64,000 nucleotides of DNA from Bacteroidota bacterium (GCA_021812985.1 JAKAMG010000001.1:241483-305482); one strand, 5' to 3'. Shown: positions 27,062 to 36,707, counted from the first letter of the stretch. Made by a program: numbers and translations. The notes: generated by a model from the letters alone, not told the origin.

Positions 27062-28318
27062 ATGGCCAATTCATCGCAGGACAAGGACAACGTCGCCCAG
27101 ATAGTAAGGGCGCTTGAGGATAAAGACACGAGCGCGGCGCTTCAAGACCCGCTCGAGAACTACATGGTGCTCAACATGGGGCCGCAGCACCCCGCGACTC
27201 ACGGAGTCCTTAGGCTCCTCTTGAAGCTCGACGGGGAAACGGTTGTAGAATGCGTCCCCGAGCTGGGCTACCTCCACCGCGGTTACGAGAAGATCGCGGA
27301 AGGCTCGACCTACATGGAGTTTATACCTCACACCGATCGGCTCGACTATATTTCTCCGATTGCCAACAATGTGGCGTACGCGCTTGCAGTCGAAAAGCTT
27401 GCAGGTGTCGAGGCACCGCCGCGCGCGCAATATATCAGAGTGATAGGAGCCGAACTCGCGAGAATTTCGTCTCACCTGATGGCCATCGGAGCGATGGCGA
27501 TGGACGTTGGCGCGATGACGGTGTTCCTCTGGGCCTTCAGGGAAAGGGAGAAACTTTACGATGTGTTTGATCTCCTCACAGGCGTCCGGTTCACGACAAG
27601 CTATACTAGGATCGGCGGCGTCGCGCAGGACATGACCGATGAAACAAAGGCAGCCATCAGGAAATTCATTGATGAGTTCCCCAAGTACCACAGCGAAATC
27701 ATCAGGATGCTGAACAAGAACAGGATATTCCTGGACAGGGTCGTGGGCGTCGGGACAATCGACGCGGAGACGGCGATCAAGCTTAGCTTCAGCGGAGCCA
27801 ACCTGCGAGGGTGTGGAATCGCGCACGACCTGCGCGTCTTCTCTCCCTATCTCGTCTATGATCAGCTGAGCTTCGACGTCATTACGGAAACCGGAGGCGA
27901 CTGCTTTGCGAGATACATGGTTAGAATGAGAGAAATGCTCGAGAGCGTCAAGTTAGTTCGACAGGCGCTGGACAAGATGCCGCAGGGCCCCATCAAGGCG
28001 GACATGCCGAAGAGAGTTCTCCCCAAGAAGGAGAGGGTATACAACAAGATGGAGGAGCTGATACACGACTTCGTCATTGTGAACGACGGTATCCATCCGG
28101 AACCGGGTGAGTCCTACTTCGCTACGGAAGGTTCAAAGGGTGAACTCGGATTTTACATCATAAGCGACGGCGACGGTCATCCGTGGAGGATGAAGATCAG
28201 GTCGCCTTCTTTCTGCAGCCTGCAGGCGCTTCCAACGCTGGTCAAGGGCCAGATGGTCTCTGATGTCGTCGCGATAATCGGTAGCATTGACCCGATAATG
28301 GGAGAAGCGGACAAATAA
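27062..28318 (+). CDS. nuoD: NADH-quinone oxidoreductase subunit D
   Basis: 418 aa, the 49-kDa subunit. It has NMGPQHPATHGVLRLLLKLD near residue 40, GYLHRGYEKIAEG near 74, and ends with SIDPIMGEADK, the conserved quinone-site tail. It forms the quinone pocket with NuoB. ATG 27062 is preferred; the TTG three bases earlier is also in frame. There is no strong Shine-Dalgarno, and an AT-rich repeat fills the leader. Confidence 0.96.
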   Translation: MANSSQDKDNVAQIVRALEDKDTSAALQDPLENYMVLNMGPQHPATHGVLRLLLKLDGETVVECVPELGYLHRGYEKIAEGSTYMEFIPHTDRLDYISPIANNVAYALAVEKLAGVEAPPRAQYIRVIGAELARISSHLMAIGAMAMDVGAMTVFLWAFREREKLYDVFDLLTGVRFTTSYTRIGGVAQDMTDETKAAIRKFIDEFPKYHSEIIRMLNKNRIFLDRVVGVGTIDAETAIKLSFSGANLRGCGIAHDLRVFSPYLVYDQLSFDVITETGGDCFARYMVRMREMLESVKLVRQALDKMPQGPIKADMPKRVLPKKERVYNKMEELIHDFVIVNDGIHPEPGESYFATEGSKGELGFYIISDGDGHPWRMKIRSPSFCSLQALPTLVKGQMVSDVVAIIGSIDPIMGEADK

Positions 28319-28405
28319 GATCTTGAATTGTGAATTCCCGAGTCTGAATCGGAAAGTCGAACGACTTCTTGCGTGACAGGATCCGGCGAATTCACGGTTC
28401 GTGTT

Positions 28406-28440
28406 CTGAATTCAAAATCTAAAATTAAGAATTGAGAATT
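28406..28440 (+). repeat. AT-rich AATTGAGAATT-type motif before nuoE
   Basis: The sequence reads CTGAATTCAAAATCTAAAAT followed by TAAGAATTGAGAATT and abuts the nuoE start. It is the second of three similar elements in the window. The rest of the 120-bp nuoD-nuoE gap has no gene. Confidence 0.5.
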
Positions 28441-28924
28441 GACCAAAGTGTTTACTGAAGAGAATCTCCGCAAGGTAGAGGAAATCAAGAACCGCTATCC
28501 CAAGCCGATGGCGGCCCTTTTGCCGGTTCTATGGCTGGCGCAGGAGCAATTCGGGTGGATATCCGAAGAGGTGATGCACTACATCGCCGGTCTGCTGAAC
28601 GTTTCGTACAACCACGTGCTCGGCGTCGTGACTTTCTACACTATGTACAATCGGAAGCCGGTGGGGAAGTATCACATACAGTTCTGTGCGAACGTCTCCT
28701 GCATGCTTCGCGGTGCCGATAACCTAATAGAGCATCTCGAACACAGGCTCGGCGTGAAAGTTGGGGAAACGACCTCCGACAAAATGTTCACGTTGAGCGA
28801 AGTCGAGTGCCTCGGTTCCTGCGGGACCGCCCCGATGATGCAGGTCAACAACGACTATTACGAGGATCTCACGAAAGAGAAGCTCGATAACTTAATTGAA
28901 GAATTCAGGAAGCAGGCTCATTAG
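28439..28924 (+). CDS. nuoE: NADH-quinone oxidoreductase subunit E
   Basis: 161 aa, the 24-kDa thioredoxin-like subunit that holds the N1a [2Fe-2S] cluster. The four Cys ligands are in FCANVSCML and VECLGSCGTAPMM. The N-terminal helical part (AALLPVLWLAQEQFGWIS) is typical. The start is uncertain: TTG 28439 or GTG 28448, neither with a clear Shine-Dalgarno. nuoF begins 2 nt after the stop. Confidence 0.95.
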   Translation: MTKVFTEENLRKVEEIKNRYPKPMAALLPVLWLAQEQFGWISEEVMHYIAGLLNVSYNHVLGVVTFYTMYNRKPVGKYHIQFCANVSCMLRGADNLIEHLEHRLGVKVGETTSDKMFTLSEVECLGSCGTAPMMQVNNDYYEDLTKEKLDNLIEEFRKQAH

Positions 28925-28926
28925 CA

Positions 28927-30231
28927 ATGTCCGAACCTACAACCAAGCTTTATGCTCAGAACGGCGATCCCGCCTTCCCGAAAATAGTTTTACCTGAAAT
29001 TGCCAACCTCGCCCAAATCGAAGTATACGAGAGCCACGGTGGGTACGGAGCACTTAAGAAAGCGCTCGCCATGGCGCCGGAGGCTGTAACGGATGAGGTG
29101 AAGAGATCGAATCTCAGGGGTCGAGGCGGAGCAGCCTTCCCAACCGGTTTGAAGTGGACCTTCATGCCGAAGGGGAATGAAAAGCCCCGTTACCTGGCGG
29201 TCAACGCCGACGAAAGCGAGCCGGGCTCGTTCAAAGACAGACAGATACTCGAGTTTAATCCGCACCAGCTTGTGGAAGGAATCCTGATCGCTTCATATGC
29301 GATGGGAATAAAAACGGCCTACGTTTACATCAGGGGCGAATATTACAAATGGTATAAGATACTCGAGAAGGCGGTGGCTGACGCCTATTCCCGCGGTTAC
29401 ATCGGGCAGAACATCGGCGGTTCAAATTATTCCGTGAACTTGTACGTGCATCGTGGAGCGGGAGCCTATATATGCGGGGAGGAATCCGGTCTGATGGAAT
29501 CAATAGAAGGGAAGCGCGGCTACCCGAGAGTGAAGCCTCCTTTCCCGGCGCAGAACGGACTCTGGGGGAACCCGACTACCATCAACAATGTCGAGACTCT
29601 TGCCAATGTGCCTGCCATTATTTGGAACGGCGCAGAGTGGTTTTCAAAGATCGGTGCTGAGAAGCATCCTGGCACGCTCCTCTTCGGCGTCAGCGGCCAT
29701 GTGAACAAGCCCGGCGTGTACGAGCTTGCTTCGGGAACACTCCTGACCGACATCATTTTCAACTACGCGGGCGGTGTCCCCGGCGGGAAGAAGATAAAGA
29801 TGGTAATACCGGGCGGAAGCTCAATGCCTCCGCTGCGTGGTGAGCAGCTGGAAGGCATTCGCATGGATGCGGATTCCCTGCGGGCCGTCGGCAGTGCGAT
29901 CGGGACCGGGGGCGTGATAGTCATGGATGAGGACACGAACCTCACCAGGGTGCTTGCCAGGATAGCTAATTTCTACTGGCACGAGTCGTGCGGACAGTGC
30001 ACCCCATGCCGCGAAGGCACAGGCTGGATGAGGAAGGTTTTGAATAGGATGAATGATGGAGCCGGAAAACCGGAGGATCTCGACCTTTTGCTCCGAGTTG
30101 CCGGTAATATAGAAGGCAATACAATCTGTGCGCTCGGCGACGCGGCCGCTTGGCCTGTCAAGTTCACTATCCAGAGGTTCAGGAAGGAGCTTGAAGAGGA
30201 AATCCTTAAGAGGGAAAAGAGCGCAGCCTAA
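28927..30231 (+). CDS. nuoF: NADH-quinone oxidoreductase subunit F
   Basis: 434 aa, the 51-kDa NADH-oxidising subunit. It shows the FMN/NADH motif LRGRGGAAFPTGLKW near residue 63, the GAGAYICGEESGLMESIEG block near 178, and the N3 [4Fe-4S] ligands in HESCGQCTPCREGTG near 352, with the fourth Cys in NTICALGDAAAWP. It passes electrons from NADH through FMN into the iron-sulfur chain. It is the last nuo gene here; dut follows after 110 bp. Confidence 0.97.
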   Translation: MSEPTTKLYAQNGDPAFPKIVLPEIANLAQIEVYESHGGYGALKKALAMAPEAVTDEVKRSNLRGRGGAAFPTGLKWTFMPKGNEKPRYLAVNADESEPGSFKDRQILEFNPHQLVEGILIASYAMGIKTAYVYIRGEYYKWYKILEKAVADAYSRGYIGQNIGGSNYSVNLYVHRGAGAYICGEESGLMESIEGKRGYPRVKPPFPAQNGLWGNPTTINNVETLANVPAIIWNGAEWFSKIGAEKHPGTLLFGVSGHVNKPGVYELASGTLLTDIIFNYAGGVPGGKKIKMVIPGGSSMPPLRGEQLEGIRMDADSLRAVGSAIGTGGVIVMDEDTNLTRVLARIANFYWHESCGQCTPCREGTGWMRKVLNRMNDGAGKPEDLDLLLRVAGNIEGNTICALGDAAAWPVKFTIQRFRKELEEEILKREKSAA

Positions 30232-30341
30232 GTCCTTCCCGAAAGAGGGCGTCCCGCTTCACCGGGCCTGAAAAGACGCGGGTTCGGATTTTCCCGCGCC
30301 AATGAACTCATAAGACAACCACTGTCGTCCAGGGAGCAGGT

Positions 30342-30794
30342 TTGGAAAACATCATCGTAAGTATCTTCAGGGTATCCGACGAGTTCAATGACCTTCCACT
30401 CCCCGCGTACATGACAGAAGGCTCGGCGGGTATGGACCTGTTTGCCGCAGTAAAGGAGCCCATCGTCATCGGGCCGATGTCCACGGCCCTCGTTCCCACG
30501 AATCTGAAAATTGAACTCCCCGCCGGATACGAAGCCCAGATCAGGCCAAGGAGTGGTCTTGCCCTGAGAGACAAGATCACGCTTCCTAATTCGCCGGGCA
30601 CTATCGATTCAGACTACCGCGGCGAAATAAAAGTCATCATGCTCAATCTTGGCGCGGAGCCCTTTGTGGTAAATCGTGGTGACAGGATAGCCCAGATGGT
30701 GGTGTCTAAATATGCGCGGGTCGAATGGAAGGAAGCTCTGTCGCTGAACGAGACTTCCCGCGGTGATGGCGGGTTCGGATCTACGGGGAAATGA
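30342..30794 (+). CDS. dut: dUTP diphosphatase
   Basis: 150 aa trimeric dUTPase that hydrolyses dUTP to dUMP and pyrophosphate. Its five motifs are present: [45 protein letters not shown], and the C-terminal [11 protein letters not shown] arm. The start is a TTG at 30342 with an AGGGAGCAGG site upstream. Its stop overlaps the next gene's ATG (ATGA). Confidence 0.96.
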   Translation: MENIIVSIFRVSDEFNDLPLPAYMTEGSAGMDLFAAVKEPIVIGPMSTALVPTNLKIELPAGYEAQIRPRSGLALRDKITLPNSPGTIDSDYRGEIKVIMLNLGAEPFVVNRGDRIAQMVVSKYARVEWKEALSLNETSRGDGGFGSTGK

Positions 30795-31573
30795 GCAGCG
30801 TTCTTGCCTATCATAAAGTAGACAACAGATTTGAGCTTGGGTTGACGACTGTCAGTCCGAAGTCTTTCTCGCGTCACCTTACAGCCATCCAAAACGCGGG
30901 ATTCAAGATCGAGTGCGGCCGACCGGACTCGGAGAGAGTCGTGTGCCTGACTTTCGACGACGGATATGATTGTTTCTACCGCAACGTCGTTCCGTCACTG
31001 GATAGCCGCGGCGTAAAGGCCATAGTCTTTGTCATATCAGGCTTCATGGGAAGCACAAATAGTTGGGACGTGCGGTTTTCCTACAAGCCCTTCAGGCATA
31101 TGACGGCGAAACAAGTTGAAGAGGTCGCTAAGCTCGGCTTTACGGTTGGGAGCCACACGAGGTCGCACAAGGATCTTACGAGGCTCGACGCTGCATCCCT
31201 CAGTAGCGAACTTCGCGATTCGAAGAAGCAACTCGAGGACGTAACGGGAGCAGAGGTCGACGCATTATCTTTCCCATACGGCCGATACAACCAACGTGCG
31301 GCGGAGGCTGCGTTTGAAGCAGGCTACAAACGGCTATTTGGCCTGGGGTCAGTTTCGAGAGAAGGCGTCATCGCGAGAACCCCCGTCTACAGTATTGACT
31401 CCGTCCCGGCGGTTCTTAGAAAGCTCGAGTCGAACAGCTTCGAGATATTTAAGAGTGATATTATTCATTCTTTTGCAAACGTATCGGCGTTATTATCTTC
31501 AGGAAAGCGGGTTAGCAGACTGGGCGGAAGCGCCTCTGACAATGGCGGCGAACTCGAAAAAACGCGAAGATAG
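30791..31573 (+). CDS. Polysaccharide deacetylase (NodB/CE4) family protein
   Basis: 260 aa. NodB motifs are present: [10 protein letters not shown] (catalytic Asp and metal Asp) near residue 53, [12 protein letters not shown] (metal His pair) near 118, and SFPYGRYNQ near 158. Family members remove acetyl groups from N-acetylglucosamine in peptidoglycan, chitin or exopolysaccharide. There is no signal peptide, so the substrate is more likely a precursor or a lipid-linked intermediate. It is coupled to dut by a 4-nt overlap, an order without obvious functional meaning. Confidence 0.88.
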   Translation: MSSVLAYHKVDNRFELGLTTVSPKSFSRHLTAIQNAGFKIECGRPDSERVVCLTFDDGYDCFYRNVVPSLDSRGVKAIVFVISGFMGSTNSWDVRFSYKPFRHMTAKQVEEVAKLGFTVGSHTRSHKDLTRLDAASLSSELRDSKKQLEDVTGAEVDALSFPYGRYNQRAAEAAFEAGYKRLFGLGSVSREGVIARTPVYSIDSVPAVLRKLESNSFEIFKSDIIHSFANVSALLSSGKRVSRLGGSASDNGGELEKTRR

Positions 31574-31585
31574 AGAGAAAATGAG

Positions 31586-32842
31586 ATGTCCCTGCAAGAA
31601 GAGGATGTGAAGGAATCGAGAAAGCGCGAGACTGAAGTGAGTACTCTGGCGGAGCTCCTTTCGGGGCGCCGCGAGTGGCTCCTCCTGGCCATCGTGCTCG
31701 TCTTGTTGCTGGTGCTGGGCTACACCGTTCGACAGGTGTTCAGTCCGATTCTCGTGTTCGTCCTTTTCCTCGTCGCGACTTACCCGCTAAGACATGAGAC
31801 CATCATCAGGCATTTGATACTCGTCGCCACTATCATATTCGGTATTTGGTTCATACTTGAAATCTCCGGGGCGGTTCTTCCATTCGCCGTCGCTTTTCTG
31901 ATCAGCTACATCTTTTCTCCGGTGGTCGAGTCTCTCGCGCGAAGACGAGTGCCAAGGTGGCTCTCCATCATCGTAATACTCCTCACTCTCCTCGGAGCGG
32001 TTGTGGCTCTTTCTGTTGTCCTCCTTCCGATGGTGTTTCAGCAGTTCCAGAACTTTCTCACCACCATACCTACTCTATCGAGCGAACTCAGCAATTCTAT
32101 GAACAGCCTGATCAGCAGGGGTATCCTCGGATTCACGCCTGAAAATCAAAACTTGCAGCAGGCGATCATCGGTGAGATCACGGCGAGGGTCGAGGACATC
32201 ACCAGGGCGATACCCAACGGAATATTGGGCTTCGTGGCACAGGCCGCTTCGGCTTTGACGAAGATGCTCAATCTCGTTCTCGTGCCGTTTCTCAGCTTCT
32301 ACGTGATGAAAGATTTTGAGCTGATAAAACACAGGGTCAAAATGCTCTTCCCGAAACGCTTTCGCCATCGGGCGTCAGATATCTACGCGATAGCAGACCA
32401 GATTTTGGGAAGTTATCTCCGCGGCGCGTTAACAGTGGCGTTCATTAACTCCATCGTTATTTCTTCTCTCATGTCCATATGGGGAGTGAAGTACCCGCTC
32501 TTGATCGGTTTGATTTCCGGACTTCTTGACATGATTCCTTATTTTGGTATCATAATAAGCATGTCCGTTGCGGTGCTGATCGCACTCTTCGGCGACAGTC
32601 CAGGATTTCAGGTTGCGATGGTGGTCGTATCGTTCCTTGGTATGAACCTCACCGAGACGGCTATACTTTATCCAAGGATAATTGGCTCAAAGATCGGGGT
32701 TCATCCTGTACTTCTGATACTGGCGCTATTGGTCTTCGGTTATTTCATGGGATTCCTCGGCCTGCTGATCGCGGTACCGACGACGGCCATCCTGATAGGG
32801 CTTAGAAAGTATTACGAACGAAGCATCAGGCCTGCGCATTGA
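31586..32842 (+). CDS. AI-2E family (UPF0118) transporter
   Basis: 418 aa. There are about seven or eight membrane segments with a soluble middle part (residues about 130-215), and the family block GLISGLLDMIPYFGIIISM near residue 310. Members export AI-2 or act as Na+/H+ antiporters; which applies here is unknown. The first 35 residues are charged and cytoplasmic. The stop overlaps the rsmI TTG start. Confidence 0.87.
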   Translation: MSLQEEDVKESRKRETEVSTLAELLSGRREWLLLAIVLVLLLVLGYTVRQVFSPILVFVLFLVATYPLRHETIIRHLILVATIIFGIWFILEISGAVLPFAVAFLISYIFSPVVESLARRRVPRWLSIIVILLTLLGAVVALSVVLLPMVFQQFQNFLTTIPTLSSELSNSMNSLISRGILGFTPENQNLQQAIIGEITARVEDITRAIPNGILGFVAQAASALTKMLNLVLVPFLSFYVMKDFELIKHRVKMLFPKRFRHRASDIYAIADQILGSYLRGALTVAFINSIVISSLMSIWGVKYPLLIGLISGLLDMIPYFGIIISMSVAVLIALFGDSPGFQVAMVVVSFLGMNLTETAILYPRIIGSKIGVHPVLLILALLVFGYFMGFLGLLIAVPTTAILIGLRKYYERSIRPAH

Positions 32843-33522
32843 GTTCGACACTTTACCTCGTCTCCACGCCGATAGGGAATTACGACGACATCACGCTTCG
32901 GGCACTGAACGTCCTCAAAAGTGTCGACTTCATAATCTGCGAAGAGGTCAAGACCGGCAACAGGCTGATGAAGTATTACGGTTTCGACAAGCCTCTTGAG
33001 GCGCTCAACGAACATAACGAGGCGCGGGATGCGGAAGTCACGGTGGACAGGATCCGGGCCGGGGCAGACGCGGCTCTTATCTCTGATGCGGGTACGCCGG
33101 TGTTCGCAGATCCCGGTGCCAAGCTTGTGCACGCTGCGTTGAAGAAGGGAGTGAAGGTCGTCCCGGTCCCCGGTGCATCCTCGATCCTCTCCGCACTCGT
33201 GGTCTCGGATTTTAACATCAATTCGTTCCATTATGCAGGCTTTCTTCCAAGAAAGAGAGACGAGCGGGTGCGCGCACTGAACAGGCTTGCGGCGTTACAG
33301 TGCGTCTGCGTGATCATGGAAGCGCCTTACAGATTCAAGCCCCTCATCGAAGATTGTCTCGCCTCCTTTGGCAGGAACAGAAGAGCCGTTGTGGCAGTGG
33401 ATATGACGATGCCTGCCGAGCAGGTTATACGCGGTACGCTGGGGGATATCAGTAAGAAATTCGACGAAGCTCCGTTCAAGGCGGAGTTCGTGATGATACT
33501 AGATGCGCCGGATAGAAATTAA
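32839..33522 (+). CDS. rsmI: 16S rRNA (cytidine-1402-2'-O)-methyltransferase
   Basis: 227 aa, shorter than the roughly 280-aa enteric RsmI; the C-terminal helical domain is absent. The start is a TTG at 32839 overlapping the previous stop. The family motifs are clear: LYLVSTPIGNYDDITLRAL at the N-terminus, ALISDAGTPVFADPGAKLV near 74, VPVPGASSILSAL near 106 and GFLPRKRDER near 134. It methylates the ribose of C1402 in 16S rRNA. Confidence 0.92.
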   Translation: MSSTLYLVSTPIGNYDDITLRALNVLKSVDFIICEEVKTGNRLMKYYGFDKPLEALNEHNEARDAEVTVDRIRAGADAALISDAGTPVFADPGAKLVHAALKKGVKVVPVPGASSILSALVVSDFNINSFHYAGFLPRKRDERVRALNRLAALQCVCVIMEAPYRFKPLIEDCLASFGRNRRAVVAVDMTMPAEQVIRGTLGDISKKFDEAPFKAEFVMILDAPDRN

Positions 33523-33826
33523 GCTCCTCCTGATACTCGCCCTGTTCCTCCCATCGTGCGCGAGCAAGCCCCCAGTAAACGAGGAGAAGTTCGCCGATTT
33601 CTACGTTGGGCTCCAACTCGTAGACGCGAAGTACGGGGGAGATTCCAGAGTTCAGAAAGAGAAGGCGGATTCCTTAATGAAGGCGTACGGCTTCGACCAG
33701 GGTCTTCTCGATTCAACGATGCGCTGGTACTCGAAGAAGCCCGAGCGATGGGCGGGCTTTTTCAGGAAAGTGGACCTCCGACTCAAGAAAATGAAGATCG
33801 ATTCAGCTACGTCGCCGCGCCGGTGA
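33503..33826 (+). CDS. Small DUF4296-like lipoprotein
   Basis: 107 aa. The signal peptide ends in a lipobox (LILALFLPSC), so it is a probable outer-membrane lipoprotein. The rest is helical (FADFYVGLQLVDAKYGG, GLLDSTMRWYSKKPERWAGF) and resembles DUF4296, a family typical of Bacteroidota and relatives with unknown function. It overlaps the rsmI end by 20 nt and its 3' end overlaps the converging recQ by 20 nt. Confidence 0.75.
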   Translation: MRRIEIKLLLILALFLPSCASKPPVNEEKFADFYVGLQLVDAKYGGDSRVQKEKADSLMKAYGFDQGLLDSTMRWYSKKPERWAGFFRKVDLRLKKMKIDSATSPRR

Positions 33827-36404
33827 TCCTCGCGACAAGAGCCACCTCGGCAAGTTCGCAATCCTCCACAGCTTTGTGAACGGCGAGTACATCTTTCTTC
33901 TCCTCGAGCTCTCTCTTCAGTACTGAGAAGGTCCGGCTGTTAACCAGACTTCGGAGGTCAACCGCAATTCCCTTTTTGCCAATTCCTTCAAGCGTCTCTA
34001 TGACTCCCTGAACTGTCAGCGACAACGCGTCCGCTATCTCTGCGGCCGTAAGCTTCTCCCTGAATAATTCGTACACCTTCCGTTCGGCGGGGGCCAGTCC
34101 GGCAGGGAGGTCGGAAGAGAAGTCAGCGCAAACCTGGAGTATCCTGCGGTTGATCATCGAGGCGTTTGCCCCGCTCTGTGCGAGGTGCTTAGAAAGTCCC
34201 GCGATATCGGTCGGATGCTCGTTGGCTATGTCCTTCAGCGTTTCATCGGAGCAGATGTTGAAGACAGGGATACGTAATTCTGAGGAGAGCGCCCTCCTTT
34301 CGTCTCTTAGGGCCTTGTGCAGGGCCTTCCTCAGGACGTAGCGCTTCCTGGCAGGCGATGGTATCCCCGTGTTCAGGTATTTTTCCCCTTCCTCTGTTAT
34401 CGCGACTGTCGGGTAGACCAGACCGTTCCGGACAAGAAATTTCCTCGAGAGGAGAAAATCAAACGATGAGTAAATGGCCTGAGCGGGAACGCTTTTTAGT
34501 GCACCGGCGTGATCCATGATCTCAGGAGCTTTCGCATCATCTTTGTCAGAGTTGCCGAGGAGAATTTTGCAGTATCGCGATCTCCCGAACGTTCCCTTGG
34601 CTGACCTGACGAGAGAGAGGATCTCTCTGTGAATTTCTCTTGCGCTCAAAGTCTCTTCGGCCTTGTTCTCCTCGTGAGCAAAGGGGAGCATAACAGTGCA
34701 GTTGTCGCAATTGGCGCAGCCCCCTTCGATTTCATCCGCTCCGAAATACTCCAGTATGTAGTTTGTTCTGCAGCCCGTGTCGAGTGCGTAGCCGACCATC
34801 TTGGCCAGGCGCTGGCGGGCCCGTTCGCGAAGGAGCGACAACTGCTCGAAGTTAACCGGGAGTCTTTCGGGCGCCACACGGGCTGTGAGCATCCTGAAAG
34901 TAATTCCCTCTGACGGGGGCTTGTAGTTAATGACTCCCGAGCGGTGAAGGAGGGACAGTGTACGGCCTGCGTTGGAGGGCCCTATCTCCGACTTCCTGCC
35001 AATTTCATCTAGGTTAATGATCTGTGGTTCTGAAAAGAGGGCGCTACCATGCATTCGGAGCAGCGCCTCCAATACCGCGCGGGAATCGTGTGAGGAAGTC
35101 TTTTCTACGGCTCTCCTGTAAGACGTCATGTCCATTTTCGATGAGACATAAGCCGTTGCTGAAATGCTGGGCATGATTTGGAGTAGACCGCTCTGTGAGA
35201 GAATCCTGAAAACTGCGTCTATCGTTCGGCCATTTGCCCCTGTCACCTCCGCAAGCTTCTGTGTAGATACCGTCAGAAAATCTTCTCTAGTTGAACTGAC
35301 GCCAACCGAAAGGGAGTCAAACAGGGAGCCATATATTTTGAGGAATATCTCCTTCGTGGGGTAAAGCGTATCTATGAAGTATTCCTGGACCGATATATCT
35401 TTCTTATTGAAAAGGAGGACGCATTCGGCCGGTTTCCCGTCGCGCCCGGCCCTGCCGGCTTCCTGGTAATACGCCTCCATTGTACCAGGAAGTTCAAAGT
35501 GGATAACATACCTGATATCGGGCTTGTTGATCCCCATCCCGAAGGCGTTGGTGGCGACCATGATATTGGATGTCCGCAGGAATTCCGTTTGAGAAGCTTC
35601 TCTCTCGGATTGGGGGAGCCCGGCGTGATAGCGCAGAGCACGTAAGCCGTGTGATTTAAGGAAATCATAAATCTCGTCGACGCTCTTGCGGGTCGAGGCA
35701 TAAACGATGCCTGATGTTCCTTCTCGGTTCGCGTATCTGAGAATTGAATTCATCTTGGCAGTCTCCACGAGGACGCGGAAGGAAAGGTTTTCTCTATTGA
35801 AGCCGCTGATGTAAACTCTAGGCGACCGCATTTTCAACTGTGCCACTATGTCGTCCTGTACGTCAGGAGTCGCAGTCGCGGTCAGGGCTAGAATCCCGGG
35901 ATTGCCCATCGATTCGGCGAACTCAGGTATGTGACTGTAGTGAGGACGGAAGTCGTGCCCCCATTGGCTGACGCAGTGGGCTTCATCGACGACCAGCAAC
36001 GAGATTTTCGTCTGCGATAAGGAGTCCACGAATCGCCTGCTGCCGAGACGCTCGGGGGCGACGTAGAGGAGCTTAACCTTTCCGGATTTTGCGAGATTAA
36101 GCCTCGATTGAAACTCGGGGGCCTCAAGTGTGCTGTCGAGCTCCGTAGCATGAAGGCCGAGCCTGTTTATTTGCAGCACCTGGTCCTTCATCAGGCTGAT
36201 CAGAGGCGTCACGACGATGGCCAGGCCGTCCATGAGAATTGCTGGCAGCTGGTAGCATATGGATTTCCCTCCGCCTGTCGGCATGACTGCAAGCGTGTCG
36301 AAGCCGTTCAATACGGAGTTGATTACCTCAGTCTGTCCCGGCCTGAAATCCGCGAGGCCAAAAAATTTCTGGAGTGCTTTGTCGAGCCGCTCTTTTGGAA
36401 TCAT
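33807..36404 (-). CDS. recQ: ATP-dependent DNA helicase RecQ, long form
   Basis: 865 aa against about 610 in E. coli. Helicase motifs: Walker A MPTGGGKS (41-48), DEAH (140-143) with HCVSQWGHDFRP, and the arginine-finger region QEAGRAGRDG (314-323). The zinc-binding Cys are 545, 563, 566 and 569. Between helicase and zinc site lies an insertion of about 170 residues with winged-helix character (LAEVTGANGRTIDAVFRILS), as in Bacteroidota RecQs. An RQC winged helix and an HRDC domain (about 694-765) follow. The last 95 residues form an extra helical segment with a helix-turn-helix look (LTAAEIADALSLTVQGVIE). It unwinds DNA in recombination and fork repair. Confidence 0.93.
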   Translation of the reverse strand: MIPKERLDKALQKFFGLADFRPGQTEVINSVLNGFDTLAVMPTGGGKSICYQLPAILMDGLAIVVTPLISLMKDQVLQINRLGLHATELDSTLEAPEFQSRLNLAKSGKVKLLYVAPERLGSRRFVDSLSQTKISLLVVDEAHCVSQWGHDFRPHYSHIPEFAESMGNPGILALTATATPDVQDDIVAQLKMRSPRVYISGFNRENLSFRVLVETAKMNSILRYANREGTSGIVYASTRKSVDEIYDFLKSHGLRALRYHAGLPQSEREASQTEFLRTSNIMVATNAFGMGINKPDIRYVIHFELPGTMEAYYQEAGRAGRDGKPAECVLLFNKKDISVQEYFIDTLYPTKEIFLKIYGSLFDSLSVGVSSTREDFLTVSTQKLAEVTGANGRTIDAVFRILSQSGLLQIMPSISATAYVSSKMDMTSYRRAVEKTSSHDSRAVLEALLRMHGSALFSEPQIINLDEIGRKSEIGPSNAGRTLSLLHRSGVINYKPPSEGITFRMLTARVAPERLPVNFEQLSLLRERARQRLAKMVGYALDTGCRTNYILEYFGADEIEGGCANCDNCTVMLPFAHEENKAEETLSAREIHREILSLVRSAKGTFGRSRYCKILLGNSDKDDAKAPEIMDHAGALKSVPAQAIYSSFDFLLSRKFLVRNGLVYPTVAITEEGEKYLNTGIPSPARKRYVLRKALHKALRDERRALSSELRIPVFNICSDETLKDIANEHPTDIAGLSKHLAQSGANASMINRRILQVCADFSSDLPAGLAPAERKVYELFREKLTAAEIADALSLTVQGVIETLEGIGKKGIAVDLRSLVNSRTFSVLKRELEEKKDVLAVHKAVEDCELAEVALVARITGAAT

Positions 36405-36585
36405 GATTGAAATTTAGCTATGCGCGCCCGAAAACTGAACTCGTAGTCTGCGAATTCGGAGAAAAGGGGGGCTGAGGGGCGAAACTTAGCAAACGACGAG
36501 CCGAACGGAGATGGGTGAAGCGGCGACTTGGATCTATCGCTATAAGCCGTTGATTCTCTGTGGGTTTTGCGCGCAGAATTTGACC

Positions 36586-36613
36586 TTGACTTTGTCCCTT
36601 TTTTTCTTAAATT
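36586..36613 (+). promoter_or_regulatory. Candidate promoter of the tRNA cluster
   Basis: TTGACT (36586-36591) and TAAATT (36608-36613) are 16 bp apart and lie 21 nt before tRNA-Thr(TGT), within an AT-rich run. The rest of the 230-bp recQ-tRNA gap shows no gene. Pattern-based only. Confidence 0.45.
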
Positions 36614-36634
36614 TATTAGCTCAAAAAGTATGAT

Positions 36635-36707
36635 GCTGGCGTAGCTCAGTTGGTAGAGCAGCTGACTTGTAATCAGCAGGTCGGGGGTTCAAATCCCTTC
36701 GCCAGCT
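36635..36707 (+). tRNA. tRNA-Thr(TGT)
   Basis: 73-nt cloverleaf: acceptor GCTGGCG pairs with CGCCAGC, D arm GCTC/GAGC, anticodon stem GCTGA/TCAGC with loop CTTGTAA (anticodon TGT), and T loop TTCAAAT. CCA is not encoded. It is the first RNA of the cluster. Confidence 0.97.
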
